From Spongilla lacustris (Eukaryota > Porifera > Demospongiae > Spongillida > Spongillidae), in NCBI GenBank assembly GCA_949361645.1, contig OX442426.1, positions 3,096,673-3,160,672 of the forward strand: DNA of 64,000 nt, in the 5' to 3' direction. Both the position numbers and the translations under genes were made by a program. A model generated the notes under the pieces. That model saw only the letters and a program-made list of their open reading frames with translations. It searched no databases and was not told where the DNA came from. This document shows, piece after piece, positions 32,357 to 55,967 of the stretch; position 1 is the first letter of the stretch; each line of letters starts with the position of its first letter.

Positions 32357-32511
32357 TTGCCATGGCATTGATGGTATCTTCACCACCATGTTCTCTGTAT
32401 GGATGGTGTTCTTTTTACAATGCCACAACAGACCTAGTCCATCCTCCAGCATAGTTGGTCTCTGGTGAGGGTATCCTACCTCCTCTGACCTGGAGTATGG
32501 GTGGCACAAAT
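32357..32511 (+). ncRNA. H/ACA-box snoRNA-like gene, copy 8
   Basis: 155 nt, matching copy 5 by eye, 47 nt downstream of the host donor site. ACA is at 32506-32508. This is the last copy in the window. Confidence 0.75.
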
Positions 32512-32901
32512 AGATATTTTACACCAATCTATTGATGTCATCGCCCACACCTGTTTAACGTACAGTGCCATTCACCCACAAGTTCACACGTGCACGCGAG
32601 TGCAATTTGTGAGCACAGGGTCTTCTACATGAGTGCTGTCACTCAAATACAGATTTACGGTATAGCTACATGTACAGATGATTACGTTAGTTTCAAGCTA
32701 TTGATTGTAAATGTTTTTGGACCAGCTGTTTTGCTTTGAGTTAAGGCAATTGAGTCATTGTAGCACTCAATCAAGCCACGTGTGGGTGGATGGCACTATA
32801 CCCTTTGATTAGTTCTGATGGCTGAACAGTATACTGCATGCGAACTCATGCATGTCTCGCACATTGAAATAATTGTGCGCAAGCTGAGCAAAAAAAAAAT
32901 C

Positions 32902-32960
32902 CATGGGAAAGTGTCCGGCAGAATTACCCTTGTGGGGGTTATAATTTTATCGTGAATTAT
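32902..32960. other. Diverged end of the first foldback family
   Basis: GGGAAAGTGTCCGGCAGAAT followed by TTATAATTTTATC resembles the terminus of the element at 2649. No mirrored end was found nearby. Confidence 0.4.
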
Positions 32961-33239
32961 ATGAAACCACATTCCTTTGAATTAATTTTTCAAACACTCG
33001 TTTTTACGCCATTTCTTTCTGCAATTAGATTGTGGAACCGTTACTTTTTTTTGCTGCAGTGAATATGGAGTGGGTTAGAATTCTAATATGTTAAAAGTGC
33101 AGGTACATACACAACTTTAGCTAAGAAAATGTGTATCTCACAAAAGTCTCTTGCATGACTTGCGTGTAAAATTAGCCTGTTTTATTTATTCAATTTTTTG
33201 ACGTATCATAACCATTTTATAGAGGTACCACAGTCATGT

Positions 33240-33590
33240 TTGTACATTGTGGGGTATGTGAAATAAAGTTGTTTTGCGTTCTGCCATTTACAAATGTAAG
33301 TATTCTACATGTACCTACAAATGTATGTTTGGCTGTTTTGCCACGTATACATGTACATGTAAGTCCTTCCCTGTTTGGGCTGAAGCTTTGAAAGTGTATG
33401 CTTTGGCTCTGGTTATTTGGTACGTTCTCAATCTATGACACATGTTACGTACTGTGGGTACAGCTGACGGTCTTAGGTTTCAGGAACATAGCAAAACAGC
33501 CAAACTGCTGAAACAACAGAATGCAACCGAATAGAAAAAAAACTTTGTTTTGTGTACCCCGTGATGTACATATTACCTTTCATTACTTAG
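33240..33590. repeat. Inverted repeat, probable small MITE
   Basis: TTTGGCTGTTTTGC near 33327 is mirrored by GCAAAACAGCCAAA near 33491, and weaker mirrored similarity continues outward. Ends and target duplication are not resolved. Confidence 0.35.
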
Positions 33591-33599
33591 CCTAGGACA

Positions 33600-35172
33600 T
33601 TAATTTAGACATTAAACATAAAAGAAAAAGAAAGAAATGTACATGTACAACTATTGTCTCATTATTCATTACCACTCTTTAGAATAAGATTACTAAATGT
33701 CACCTTATTGTATAAATAAAATAAGGTTTCAGTGGCATTATTAACATCTTTTCCTTGCAGTCAAATGTCATGCCTTGAGTTCAGACCTTCCTAAAACATG
33801 CACAGAATAATAATCTTAAACTTATTTGTGTTCAAGATTATTGCATACAATTTAGGTGGCTACTTTGTGCACATTTTCTTCTAATATTCTAAATATAGAA
33901 TATAAAAAAACATCTGGGCTGGACAATTCTATAGAGGGTTTTGTGTCTCGGCTTTCAAAGGAAAATGCATTACAGTTATGAAGTAGTGGCTTCTTAATGC
34001 ACACTTGAGTTACAATAGAGAATTATGTTACATAGCCTACTAATTGTACATAAGGTTTGAAAAATATTTTGGAGTTTGTGCGCTCTTGCGAATTGATAAT
34101 TACCTAGTCTAGCGTTCAAACACACCATACAGAATAATTAGCTGATATATAGTTGCTACGCATACTTTGTCCTGTTTTGATAGTCACAGTTAGATATTGT
34201 TTTGGCCTTTTTATATACACAGTGATATGGAGCTAAGGACATGCAGAATGGGCGCAGAGCAATTGAAGGAGAGGATGAGGAAGGAGGGAGAAGGTCAATC
34301 ACAACACAACGAGGTCAAAGAGATGCTGGCCACATGTACTTCTGTACAACTATTATTAATATTCTTACATGTATTATCAGTCATGTATTTTATTTGCATC
34401 ACAACACATTGTTACTAGGGCCAGGGAGAGGTTAATGGAAATGTCAATCTATAAAAATCGATACTGGAGGAGTTTGTTTCTCTTTCATTATACCATGCTA
34501 AGTAGATTTTTTACATATGCTTATATGACTTGGGGAAGCGAACTGATTATTTCAGTGCGTTTTTTAAATTTTACGTTGTTCCTCATGTTCTTTGGAAGAG
34601 TGAACCATTGCAGCAATATGAACCAACCTTTTAATATAACCAAAAAAATTGGATACCCATCCATCCTTTCATGTCAGATGTAAAGGAAGACCCACTAATA
34701 TTGATGACTTACCTTTTATGCTTCAATCATATACTACAATACTAGGATTCCAGGAAGCTGACTGCATGAGCCCTGTCTTTGCGGCTTCATTTAGCAGCTA
34801 CTTCGCATCACCCAAATGTTTTTTCCCATTCCAAACAGCCCTCTTTACGTGTGCAGAAATGCCGTTGAAAGCTCCTTTGCTGCAATTTTCTCTTCTGCAT
34901 GGCTCACCTATGAGGACAAGTAGTAAAATTACATATTAAGAACGACCTTCAATAAAAAGAAAGGGCTTCGTGTAGATTACTTTAGAAAAGTACGTTAAAA
35001 AACCGTTTGTGTACCCGGATGTGACATCCGGCCGTTGTGATTATATTTGCGGCCGCGGGGGCGTTTGTACATGTGCGTCGTGCACCGCATGTTCAACGTT
35101 AAACATACATGTATACGTATAGGATCGGATGACGGATTTATTTATTGATTGCAATTTCCGCGCTGCGCAAAT
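33600..35172. other. Intergenic stretch before the Eph-like gene
   Basis: A lysine/glutamate-rich exon-like stretch (34217-34330, after the acceptor ATACACAG) and an open frame at 34649-34939 are present, but neither resembles a known family. A GC-rich, CpG-containing patch at about 35010-35095 may be promoter sequence for the downstream gene. Confidence 0.35.
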
Positions 35173-35180
35173 TATATAAG
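35173..35180 (+). promoter_or_regulatory. TATA box of the Eph-like gene
   Basis: TATATAAG is 50 bp upstream of the start codon at 35230. Assigned by consensus and position only. Confidence 0.45.
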
Positions 35181-35229
35181 CTCGCTGCTGTGATTTGTTC
35201 CTGCATTATAATATATCAGTAGCTTTGAA

Positions 35230-38113
35230 ATGCTGGACCTAATATGCAGGGTAAGCTACTTCTTCGCGGGTAATGTTAAACATGTAGAAGAGTTTGTGCG
35301 CGAAGCTAAATTTGCCGCACAGCAGCCACCTGCATGCCATTGCTTGCTAACATCCCATAGTAAGCTTATTGCTGTTGAGCTGAGTGCGATCCGTATGCAT
35401 GTCCATTTGCGATCCGCAGTAGACGTGGCTAAGAATTGCACGGGTACGAGTTGGGGGGGGGGGGGGGGGAGTGTAGTTTCTCGTGTGTCAGGGGCAACAC
35501 GATGATCGATTTATCACCTTTCGCTCGGGGGGAGGAGGGTTACACTGAATCGTGTAATGGAAATGATACTTGTCGTCACTCGTGCAGGCTTTGCTGGTGC
35601 TTCTGTCAGCTGCTCAAGTCATGTGCCAGGCGCCGGCAGACACTAACTGCAAAGTTGATTCCAAAATTCCAAACATATTGACACTGATGGATTCGAATGG
35701 TTACAACAATCTGCTTGGAGAGGTTTGGACAGCTACTAATGGCGACAGCAGCAGTACAACGGTATGTTAGATGATGTACCTCAAAATTATTGTTAATTCT
35801 TAATATTTTAATAGTGGGCGCCGGGGACTGGTGGTAACTGCCAGAGGACTTTGCAAGTGTGCGAGGCGAGGACTATGTTTTTTAAGGCCAACAACTGGCT
35901 CTTCACACAATACATTCCAAGACCACAACTGGAGTACGATATAACAATTTACATCAATGTTACACTGCGAATGACGACCTCGTGTTCGTCACAACCCATG
36001 GCCAACTGCCCAAGGTTCTTACTTGTGTACAATTACATTTCTAATCAGCAACAAGATGTCAGTGTGTATACAAATTCTTCAAAGTACACGCTGCTAGGGA
36101 ACATCACAAGCAGTAGCTCAAATTCTCCTCCCATTACCACCACTCTCAACTTCACACTAAAAGCTGGTGACAGTGGTTTATATCTGGGCTTTAGGGACCA
36201 GGGCAGTTGCACAATGCTGAACAGAGTATATGTATACAACTACCAGTGCCCCCAAAAACAAATTGGACTTGTGGATTTACCTTTGACAGCTGCTCCTATT
36301 GTGAAGAACTCTCCAATGGCCATTCTTGCGTCGTGTGTGGCAGGAGGCATCAACACAACATCCCTCAGCCTTCAGTGCAGCAGTGGTGGAGTCTGGAGCG
36401 GAAGCTCCACTTGCATTTGCAGAGCAGCGGACGGTTACAGAAACGTTGCAAATAGGTGTGAAGGCTGTGGTGCTGGATTGTGGCTGGACTCCACCAGCAT
36501 CACATGTAGTGCTTGTCCTGCCAACACTATGAGCAGCATGCCTGTAACATCTGTGTGCCCCTGCAATCAAGGGTTTTTTAGAGCATTCGACAACCTCCCA
36601 AGTGACAACTGTGCTGGTGAGTCTGAATGTGGTACCAATGATAGCAGCATGCTGTTTTATTGGTAGTACTTTATTCACCCTCCTACAGCTCCACCTCATG
36701 CTGCCAGCAACGTTCAGGTCACTCAAATCACTGTTGACTCCATAACTGTTCAGTGGGACTACATTCCTGACCTCAGTGAGAGATCGGACTACTACTTTGC
36801 ACTGCAGTACAAAGATGGAGATATGACACAGTACATCAAGGCTGCAAATATCACAGCTTTGACATACACAATTCATAATCTTAGTCCCTACACTATTTAC
36901 GAGATGCAACTTATCACTAGTAACGGAGTTAGTGATCAGGACACAGCAAATGTATTTTTTAGGACAGTGACATTTTCATGCAAAACTGCCGAAGGAGGTA
37001 ACCTGTTAGTGTGTATTCCTAGTAACGATAAACATTTCATCTCGTTCTTGCTCATATTTTAGTTCCTGGCATAATAGATGACATCACTATCAGTAGTCGA
37101 AATGTAATATGGCAGCCACCTGCACAGTCTGGTGGTGATATCACTGGGTACGAACTTCTGGTGCTTAGGGGCTCACAAATGACAAACAAAAGTGTGGAAG
37201 GAAATTTTTATTATGTGCGGGATGCTGATATACCGAATGGAAATGGAACCATTTTTGTTCAAGTAAGCCCTGTTGCATTTAATAAATACTAAAGGAAAAT
37301 AGCAGTGTGACACTAATTTTTTTTTCATAATTTGTAGGTGCGTGCAATAAATCTTGCTGGCTCTGGTGAGTGGAGTGCAAAGCACATTCTTGGGAGCTGT
37401 AAGTTACATGTACATGTATATCAGAAAGGATAAATTCATACCCCTCGTTTTTAGCCTGTATTGAGGCCCCACCTGTGACTCTACCAAGCCATCTAGCACT
37501 CCAATCATCAGAGTCATGTGTCATGTGGCCTATACCAGAAGGGGAGGTTACCCAGTACAATATCCTGTACAACAATACAATCATAACACTGAACTACACC
37601 ACAAACTGGCATTGCTTTGTATTGAACCAAATTCAAGACACAATCACCGTGCAGGTATGTGCGTCCAGCCTTAATGATCAGCCTCCATTGCATGACTCAC
37701 TAGTGGGCAAGGATTTGTTACTACAAAATTCCATGCAAGGACTTGCTTGACATGCAACTCCATTGATCTGTGTTGTATTTTTGCCTACTCCCCATTGCAG
37801 GTCAGAGCAGTCAATTCTGCAGGAACTGGACCTTATTCGTCAGTGGACCTAAAAGTAAAGAATGGATTGCTTAATTTTAATCAATCGCTTTAACTATATT
37901 TTTTGTACTTAGAACGTACTATTTCATTGTCAAAAGCCCCATGTATCCAGCAAACGAACCAGTGAGCCAACTCTAGCATCCCCACATGCAGGTAGGTGTC
38001 AGCTAGGTGATACTCATGATGCATAATTATCGTGTTATCTACTATTTGGAATGTTATTCCTTGCCCTCCACAGTACGCATTTACAATTTTTCACTTTTAC
38101 CATTGCAGGATGA
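35230..38113 (+). CDS. Eph-receptor-like ectodomain protein without membrane span or kinase
   Basis: In-frame exons are 35230-35250, 35588-35761, 35815-36616, 36689-36997, 37063-37262, 37338-37398, 37455-37654, 37801-37854, 37913-37991 and 38109-38113. All introns are GT-AG and the product is 634 codons. Residues 1-20 form a signal peptide (MLDLICRALLVLLSAAQVMC). Residues 25-205 are an ephrin-binding domain: RTLQVCEARTMFFKANNWLF matches the VCN...NNWL core and LYLGFRDQGSCTMLNRVYVY the domain end. Residues 205-332 are a cysteine-rich GCC2/EGF-like region (CEGCGAGLWLD, CSACPANTMSS). Three fibronectin III domains follow (about 333-435, 436-522, 523-607). The last joined exon meets TGA after a short polar tail. 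No hydrophobic span or tyrosine kinase is found before the next gene at 38375. It may be a secreted Eph-like protein or a truncated receptor; the exon structure after 37854 is less certain. Confidence 0.8.
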
Positions 38114-38374
38114 TGTGAACTGTGGGACAGCTTATGTATTGTGCATCTATATGTTTTGTAGCAAATCTACTGTATATGTGCTTATTGTTCATGTATTTGA
38201 AAAGTATTACATGGTTTTTGTTTTAAATTGATCATTATATATTTCGAGGCTTGGGTCAACAGTACAGTAAAGTCTTTGCACTGGGTTTATAAGAAACATA
38301 CTTTTGTACATTGAGCAGTGTCAAACATTCATATAAAACATACAATCATATTTTAATAATTAAATTTATTGGCT

Positions 38375-48992
<10,618 letters not shown>

Positions 48993-51265
48993 GTATTACA
49001 ACTCACATGCTTGTGGCAAAAAAAAGGAAACACATTGCACGTCAGGGGGCGGGGTGGGGGTTGTGCATGTAATATTGGTTTTGTTTTAATTTTAGCTTGG
49101 CTAGATGATTCCTGACATGATTTTAGTGGTTCCGTCGGCGATATGACCACTGCACGCATACAGTGTACATGTACAGGTACAAGTATACATGTATCACCTG
49201 CCTAATTTGTATCAGCCTAGAGTCCTCATGATATTGAGTTTTATGCTTCAAATGATGCTGTGTTGTTTAAAACTATACACTGTACATGTATTTAGCATTG
49301 TCAGCTTACTGTTCAAAAGTATTATATATAATGTGCAGAATGCTGCAGTGTCTATATACATGTAGCAGTGCCACTGTATAATTAGTTAAATAGTTTATTG
49401 CTTTTTGCACATTTAGTAAATAGAATTGGATTAATAATCTGTTGTAAAACATGACAAAGTGTGGGTATAGAGAGGAAAAAACGTCTGTTTCACAGGTTTT
49501 TTTAAAACCAATATGTATGCTGGATAACATCATCATGTACATTATAGATGGGCTATAAAGCTTTTCAGTAAAATTTCAGATTCATTTCAACTGCAAGCTA
49601 CACAATGTACCTGTACATGTATGATACAATCCATTGGAGTAACTATTGCACTTTGTTTATGAAGCAAACTCATATCTCATGAAGTAGAATAATTATGCTT
49701 ACATGTATTTGGCTGATGAACATATCACCACCAAAGTGACGTGATGATATCATGCTATTTCAGTATATACATGTACATGTACATATGTTATGTAAGAATT
49801 CTATTTAGATCAATGCCCCAGATGTAGTGATGCTGCCAGCAAAAACATGTATGCATTTGTTTTGCTATTGCTTGATGTCTTCTTCACCAAAGAAGAACTC
49901 CTCTTCTCCACTGCTTCCAGAACCAAACCAAATCAAAATTTGACCCTGTGAAGGTCAAGCAAATAGTTAGTGAGCTAGGCTTATATGTTGTTGAGTTCTA
50001 AAAACATACATTACTTCAAACATGAAGCTTTTTTTTTTCCCTTTCTCAATCGAAACAAATCAGAAGTGTAGAGATTCTTATAACTTGTCAGTGCTGCCCA
50101 AACATAAAAATTTCTAAGTAACGGCACATCATAGTAAATCATGCAGGGCAAATCATAATGATAATTCATGTTTGCAAGACTTGCAACCTCATGGCATGAC
50201 TTGTCCAAAATGTATGTCAATTCCAGTGTTCCTACCTTTTGTTTTTCACGAGAATTTTGTTTCATAAGTGTGCATAAGGCATTTGTTGGTTAGTCTTCTA
50301 CTCACAGCAGCATCTCAGAATTTTCTGCCTTTGATATACCGGAATAAATGGCAACCTCTGATGGTACATGTAGTATAGAGCCTGCAAAAAAATTAATTAA
50401 AGCACATGTTTCAATACCTTGGCGAGGGATTTTGGTAATGTGACATCAATCTGAGGCATTGAGGACTTACATGTAAGCCTGAGCGGGCCGCATGTCATTT
50501 CCCTAAGGAAGTACATGCACATTGGATCGAGTTGTCAAGAGGTTGATGGGTACTTGGACTGACAATGCCAAAAAGGTTTACAGGATGCCATTAGAACACA
50601 AGATTCTACATGCCTTTACAAAGATGTAATTTTGTGCCAGAGAGATGAAATCTGCTATTGGCTATTTATCACTTGGACTTTAGAATAGACCACTTAACTT
50701 GGGCCTCTCGTTTGTGACTTTTTGTCCTGCACCAAAGATGCAGCTCATTAGTGATTTATAAACCTGAAAGCACTTTTTATGATCGATTTATTAATTCATT
50801 GAACGTTGCTCCCTGTACATGTACATGTATATTTCTCTAAACATGCTAGATTTGTCATTTGAGGAGCAAATTATTTTATGCTTCTATTGGAATGCACTTT
50901 GAATGCAGCCAACAGTATGTACTTGTACATGTTGTTGGAATGAGGAACAGTGGAGGAGGTCCCCACATATACATGTAGTGTAAAAGACAAGTTCTGCAGA
51001 CATGTGAACATTCTATAGACGTGTACATATCACGGCTGTTCTCCATACTAGTCTCATAACAGTTTCACCTAACATATATTGGTCTCACATCCATTGTTTT
51101 TCAAGGCAGTCAAACTGCCCCCCGCTAGATATATAGCATCCTATTGAGGTGCTTTCCCTGCTGCTAGCACATGTACATGTACCTAGGAACAATGAACTGA
51201 GGCTAATATACAATTATACAGCTAAATTTCACTTGTTATGAGGACCCCTAACTACGCGTAAGCAG
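48993..51265. other. Non-coding stretch after the last PI3K exon found
   Basis: I searched for the PI3K activation and catalytic-loop sequences (GDRHxxN, DFGH) on the plus strand and found none. The sequence is AT-rich with ACATGT clusters; no other gene is recognised. Confidence 0.55.
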
Positions 51266-51269
51266 TGGA

Positions 51270-52230
51270 CCTTGTCAAGGTTCGGTTCATCTTGCTGTAA
51301 GGGGTCATTGAGTGACTGTGCTCCTTGCATATCCTGAATCAATGGCTATTCAGTGGGCGAGCCTTGTCAGCGATGGAGGACATCCAGAAGAACCTTGAAG
51401 AGGTGGTCATCCAGCTTGGAGGAAGGGCTCTTTTGGGTGACTGGAGTCAACAGAAGTGCCTCTGGGTTAATAGCCTCTGATGGTGGTACAAAAGAATTTG
51501 AATTGCTGAGACAATTTGGTGTTGAGACTGGGAGACAAATCCCGAGGTACATGTACAAAGTGAGGCAATGTAAGCTGCAGGGGAGTGTTGTGCGAGGGAA
51601 CGCAGACCCAGACCACTTCCTCTACTCAGACTCAGCCTAGCCTAGTGCCAGATCAGAAGTATCCACAGCAGTACATTGTGCAAAGCACTTACGTACATCC
51701 TCATCAAATAATTGAAAGGCCTTTGTGGTATGCAAAGGAGGTGTAGTGCGAGCCAGATGGATAAGTTTACAGAAACCTCCACAGATATGAAGGAGTGTAA
51801 AGGCCACATGAGGGTCAACTGCTCCAATCTCTTCCAGACTGGACAGGAGTTGCTTAACAGCATGTTTTTTTTTTAAAGATGAAGGACTCCCTAAATTAGG
51901 CTCAATTGTCTGTTTCATCTTAGGGGGAAAGGAGCTTAAACCCATGCAGCTGAATACCTCACACTTAGAGATGTTAATATGGAGGCCTAAGGGAGGACCC
52001 AGCTCTTGGATCAATTTCAGGACTGAACACAAAGATGACCTTGGACAGACAAGTGCATTGTCATCCAGATACCAGGCATGGAACAGTAGAGGACAACTGC
52101 TAGCTTTGGCAATTGCTATAATCAGGACAATCAGCACAAGGGAAAAAACAGAGGACCGAGACGATCACCTTGCTGCACCCTGAACTTAGATCTCAGTCGC
52201 CCTAGGGGATGCAGCTTGTCCAGGGTAGCA
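51270..52230 (-). pseudogene. LINE family 1 fragment A (RT to linker)
   Basis: From 52230 down: a VQQGDRLGPLFF-like RT block, then ASSCPLLFHAWYLDDNALV (active-site YLDD), LGPPLGLHINISKCEVF and CGGFCKLIHLARTTPP. A linker segment is in another frame (SSKLDDHLFKVLLDVLH). These align with the fragments at 13.0-13.6 kb and 61.7-63.4 kb. Frames are broken and the endonuclease end is missing. Confidence 0.75.
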
Positions 52231-52319
52231 GTTCTGAGAAATGTATACATAAGATATAATATGCCCTCAAAATGAATACACATGAAAAAGTTAACCTACA
52301 GCCTAACTATTAAAATTGG

Positions 52320-53017
52320 GCTAAGGCCTCTTCCCAGGATGGCCTCCTTCCCCCAGTTACCATACATTTCAACTGCCATTCCATCCCAATTCTCCACACT
52401 TTGGGTCATTGGCAGCATGTTCTCTCGTTTCTGCAGACTGGGCTGCCACACCTGCAATTCTAATTGACTCTTTCAAGGAGACTGGAGTGAGGGGAGAAGT
52501 GACTGTGATGTTTAGATCACCAGGTTGGCCTTCTCCCAACCCTCCACAAGAATGTCAGCTGGACGAGAGTGATTGTTATCATGATACATACCATGTCCTG
52601 CTATTTTTATTTTTATTTATATGTAAACAAATCAGATTCACGTGCTTTAACAACCACACACTATATAAACAATTACATACAAAGTTCATCCACCTGCTGC
52701 ACAAGGTGGGAGTAGCAACGACTCAGTATGGCACGAGCATTAGCTCTGATTAGTGAATGACTGAGGCGACCAAATAAGTCAGCCAATGCCATAGATTTAG
52801 GGGAATTCCCACAAATGGCTAAACGAGTGGCTACTTGTGAGAAAGCCTGTAAAGCCTCTGGACCCCATGCACCATAACACTGTACCACCAGTGGAATACA
52901 TTTCCAACTTAGTTCACATTTTGAGTCATTTTGAGTGTGTTTTCTGAGCTTAGCTGCTCTTGCTGCTAAAATTGATGTACATTCTTCTGTTTTATAATAT
53001 ATATAGAGTATGTACAC
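52320..53017 (-). pseudogene. LINE family 1 endonuclease-end fragments
   Basis: One piece (about 52575-52320) holds RPADILVEGWEKA and the following region with frameshifts. A second (53017-52673) reads KLRKHTQNDSKCELSWKCIP through LIRANARAILSRC, the C-terminus typical of this family. The two pieces overlap in content and therefore come from different copies. Confidence 0.65.
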
Positions 53018-53269
53018 AGATAAGTAATTATACCCTTACCACACTCACATACTGCAAACTTAAACAACTGACGGCCTTTGACTTGCGGCACGGCAACGTC
53101 AACGCGTGACGGGCAGCCAGCTGAGAAATGGAACACTGAGCTTCTGCACCCCAACAACCTTACGTCTCTACTGCCAAGCACTTGGGATCATCGGCATTGC
53201 AATACAAGTACACATACATGTATACACAACTTGAAAAGCATGCAAAAAAAAAGTTAACTCCACCCCCAG

Positions 53270-54720
53270 ACCTGAAAAGGTCTGTATGTGAAAGCAAAGC
53301 TGTGGCATTTGCTCTAATTAGGGTTACATTGGGGTTGGATTTGCTACATTGCAACTGGATGGCCAGATTGGATGCTAGACGTGAAATTGTGGACTGGGTT
53401 TCTACACCAGCAACCATACGTCTCAACTGCTAAGAGTATAGAAACCCATCCACACTTAAGATCATTAACACTATGCTTCCGACGTCAGCTGCCATACATG
53501 TAGCTGCTGACCCCCTTGTATTCAGTTACAGTTAAGTCAAAAGCTGCTGGTGTGCCAATTATCCAGATCTGTACAAGAATATTTGCTGAATGGCTATGTC
53601 TTTAGTCTGCCCCTAAGCCACAACCCAGACACACTCGATGGCAGAACTGTGAAAAGGCATCCGTCATGCTGTAGTGGCGCAGCATGACATCCCTCCACCT
53701 TTAACGTCACTGCATGGGTCTAACTGGTGATCAGGACAATGTGAACAGCAAGATGTGTCAATTCCAAGCCACCACTTCAATGCAATCTGGAACTCATCAA
53801 GCTCAAGGTGAAGAATAAGGCTTACTGAAGACAACCAGGATGCAGCATGGCATGAGGGCAAAGACAGAAAACGTGCACAGTTGGCAGGGGAAGACTGAAA
53901 TAGCAGCTTTTCTTCTCCAACCTAGCAGAGATACATTGTATCTGTTTGGCTTAAACTAGAATGAAGCAAAAGATCTCCAGAAATTGCATACAGTGGTGGG
54001 ACGGTATCGTTAAAAATATTGATTGACTCCAAGGCAGAATTATCCGATGGTACATGTATTAGGGACTCAGCCTTAATCAGTGATGCCAAATAAGCAGCTG
54101 GAGAAGGGAAAGTAAGACTGTGAAGGCCAAGACCACCCATTATCAAGGCTCGGTTGAACTTGCAATCTGTCATTGTCAGCTGTATCAATTCCAGTGCATT
54201 CTGAAAAACAGCGTCGAACATCAGCATCAAACAAGGGAGGGTGGAGTTGAACGAATGAGCAAGATGAACTAATTTACAATACCTTGCACCCTGATGCAGG
54301 AGGAGGAGACCAATTTGGGGGTCCAATGAGCCCACAGTAACTTGGCAGCCTTAGGATGCCTTTGAGCTAAAAGCACTTTGCACAAAAGATGGGATCACCT
54401 ATTGGAGCTCCGAGGACTTCAAAGTTTGGCTCATGTGACAATTTCATTTCTTGGGGAATGCGAGAGAGAAATTCAGTTCTTATTTGGTAGGGTTAATCCA
54501 GAGACCAAGAACAGGACCCAGCGTCTGAATAGGAGTACTAACCAGACATATTACAGGCTTAGTACCTGAAAGAACTCTGTCATCTAGATACCACAAATTA
54601 ATCAGATGTTGAGAGCATTCCTTATCCTCAATGATCATGCGTATGAGCTTGTGTAACAACAGTGGGCTCAAGGAATCTCCTTGTTGAACCCCAAGTTCAG
54701 AACTTAACACTCCCATACAG
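53270..54720 (-). pseudogene. LINE family 1 fragment B (RT to endonuclease end)
   Basis: From 54720: SSELGVQQGDSLSPLLL, then WYLDDRVLSG, LGPVLGLWINPTK, LIMGGLGLHSL, HAASWLS...IALKWWLGIDTS and NILVQIW...TPAAFDLTV. It ends with VTLIRANATALLSH near 53300. Order matches the family, but there are several frameshifts and stops. Confidence 0.7.
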
Positions 54721-55960
54721 TGGAAATCGTGTTACTTGATCCTAAAATTTTTCTTGATGTGAATTTGGTTCACTTGAATGTTTTTTGATTGATATACACT
54801 GAAATAAAAATCTGACAACACACATTTGTTACATAATTGTTTGCCAATTAGCATTCATAAACACTACAAATCATGTGACTTTTTGGTTTCACTATGACCT
54901 TGGATAGTCAACAAATTACCATTTATAGTTTTAGGTGAATTTCTCTCTCATTTGGTTAAGAATTATTATGAATCATGGTATACATGTGTATATAAAGAGT
55001 GGCCATTTCCCCATTGTCTGCTAGAGTTGGATTTTTAGTCCAGTAAAAGGAAATGGTGTTTTCGATACAGACGTCATATTTTATATTGTTTTGTGTTAGG
55101 TCAACCATTTCGCTTTGCACGATTTCTATGTCCCAGAAATTTACAAGGGAGTAGTGTGATCAGTATTTTACCATAGGAGATCTTTCTTGCTGTGCCAATG
55201 CGCAGTGTATTGCTAACAAAATGCCTTCAAAGAAATCTGGCTTAAAAACGTAGCCATTTGCAATGAATGACATTAAAATAGTTACGTTATTTAAGTTATC
55301 TTCTAGTTATTTGATTATGGCTGAGGGCGTTGGTTGTGTTGTTGACAGCCAAAACAGTTTTTTTTCATAGCCAAATCACTCGGCGCTTGTCAAGAAAGGC
55401 TAGTCAAGCAGAAATATCTGCATGAAAACCTCTTTGTGCAAGGAAATCTCCAAGGTGAAACCCATGAGCTGGGGTAGCAAAATGATCCATACAGTGAGCC
55501 AGCTAGTTTATGTGAATGAGCATGACGAAGAGAAGGACTGCAGCTTCTATCGCGGAAAGTGCTACGAAAGAGTTAAAGTCCCTAGCTGATTTTACGCCTA
55601 ATCTTACTGCTACGGATGTAAGAACACTTGCCTTACGTTTCTACTGTATAGAATTGGCGGATAGTATATCTCCCGTTTGTGCTCGGAACAAAGTTAGCCA
55701 AATGTTCTTGATGAGTGCAGCTACAGTGAAGAGATGGTCTGCAGTGCGCGAAGCTAACGGCAGACATACTCTATTTGATCATACGACATGAAGAATACAA
55801 GTTGTAAATATAAATACAATGTACTTGTATCCATTTTCAATACAGAGATGAATGTCGATGATGAACTTGAAAAAGTGTTGTTATTGGCTTGATGGTAAAG
55901 GGATAGTTGTATATATTCCCTTGCGGTGATACCTATGTGTTTTTGAGAGCTTTCATTGTT
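54721..55960. other. Spacer with one unassigned open frame
   Basis: AT-rich sequence. A plus-strand frame of 91 codons at 55516-55791 (start MSMTKRRTAASIAESATKEL) has an acidic/hydrophilic helical look but no family resemblance that I can name. It might be part of a transposon. Confidence 0.35.
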
Positions 55961-55967
55961 TCATACA

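Noticed and set aside
22652..32511. Minus-strand reading frame through the same 155-nt blocks (CHPYSRSEEVGYPHQRP...)
   Set aside because: It is open in the copies only because the copies are nearly identical; the frame continues into unrelated flanks, has no family resemblance, and lacks consistent splice sites.
49121..49162. Possible next PI3K exon (acceptor GATTTTAG, SGSVGDMTTARIQ)
   Set aside because: It does not match the expected p110 sequence after DLR (YGC...GDxxGLIEVV), so I did not extend the gene.
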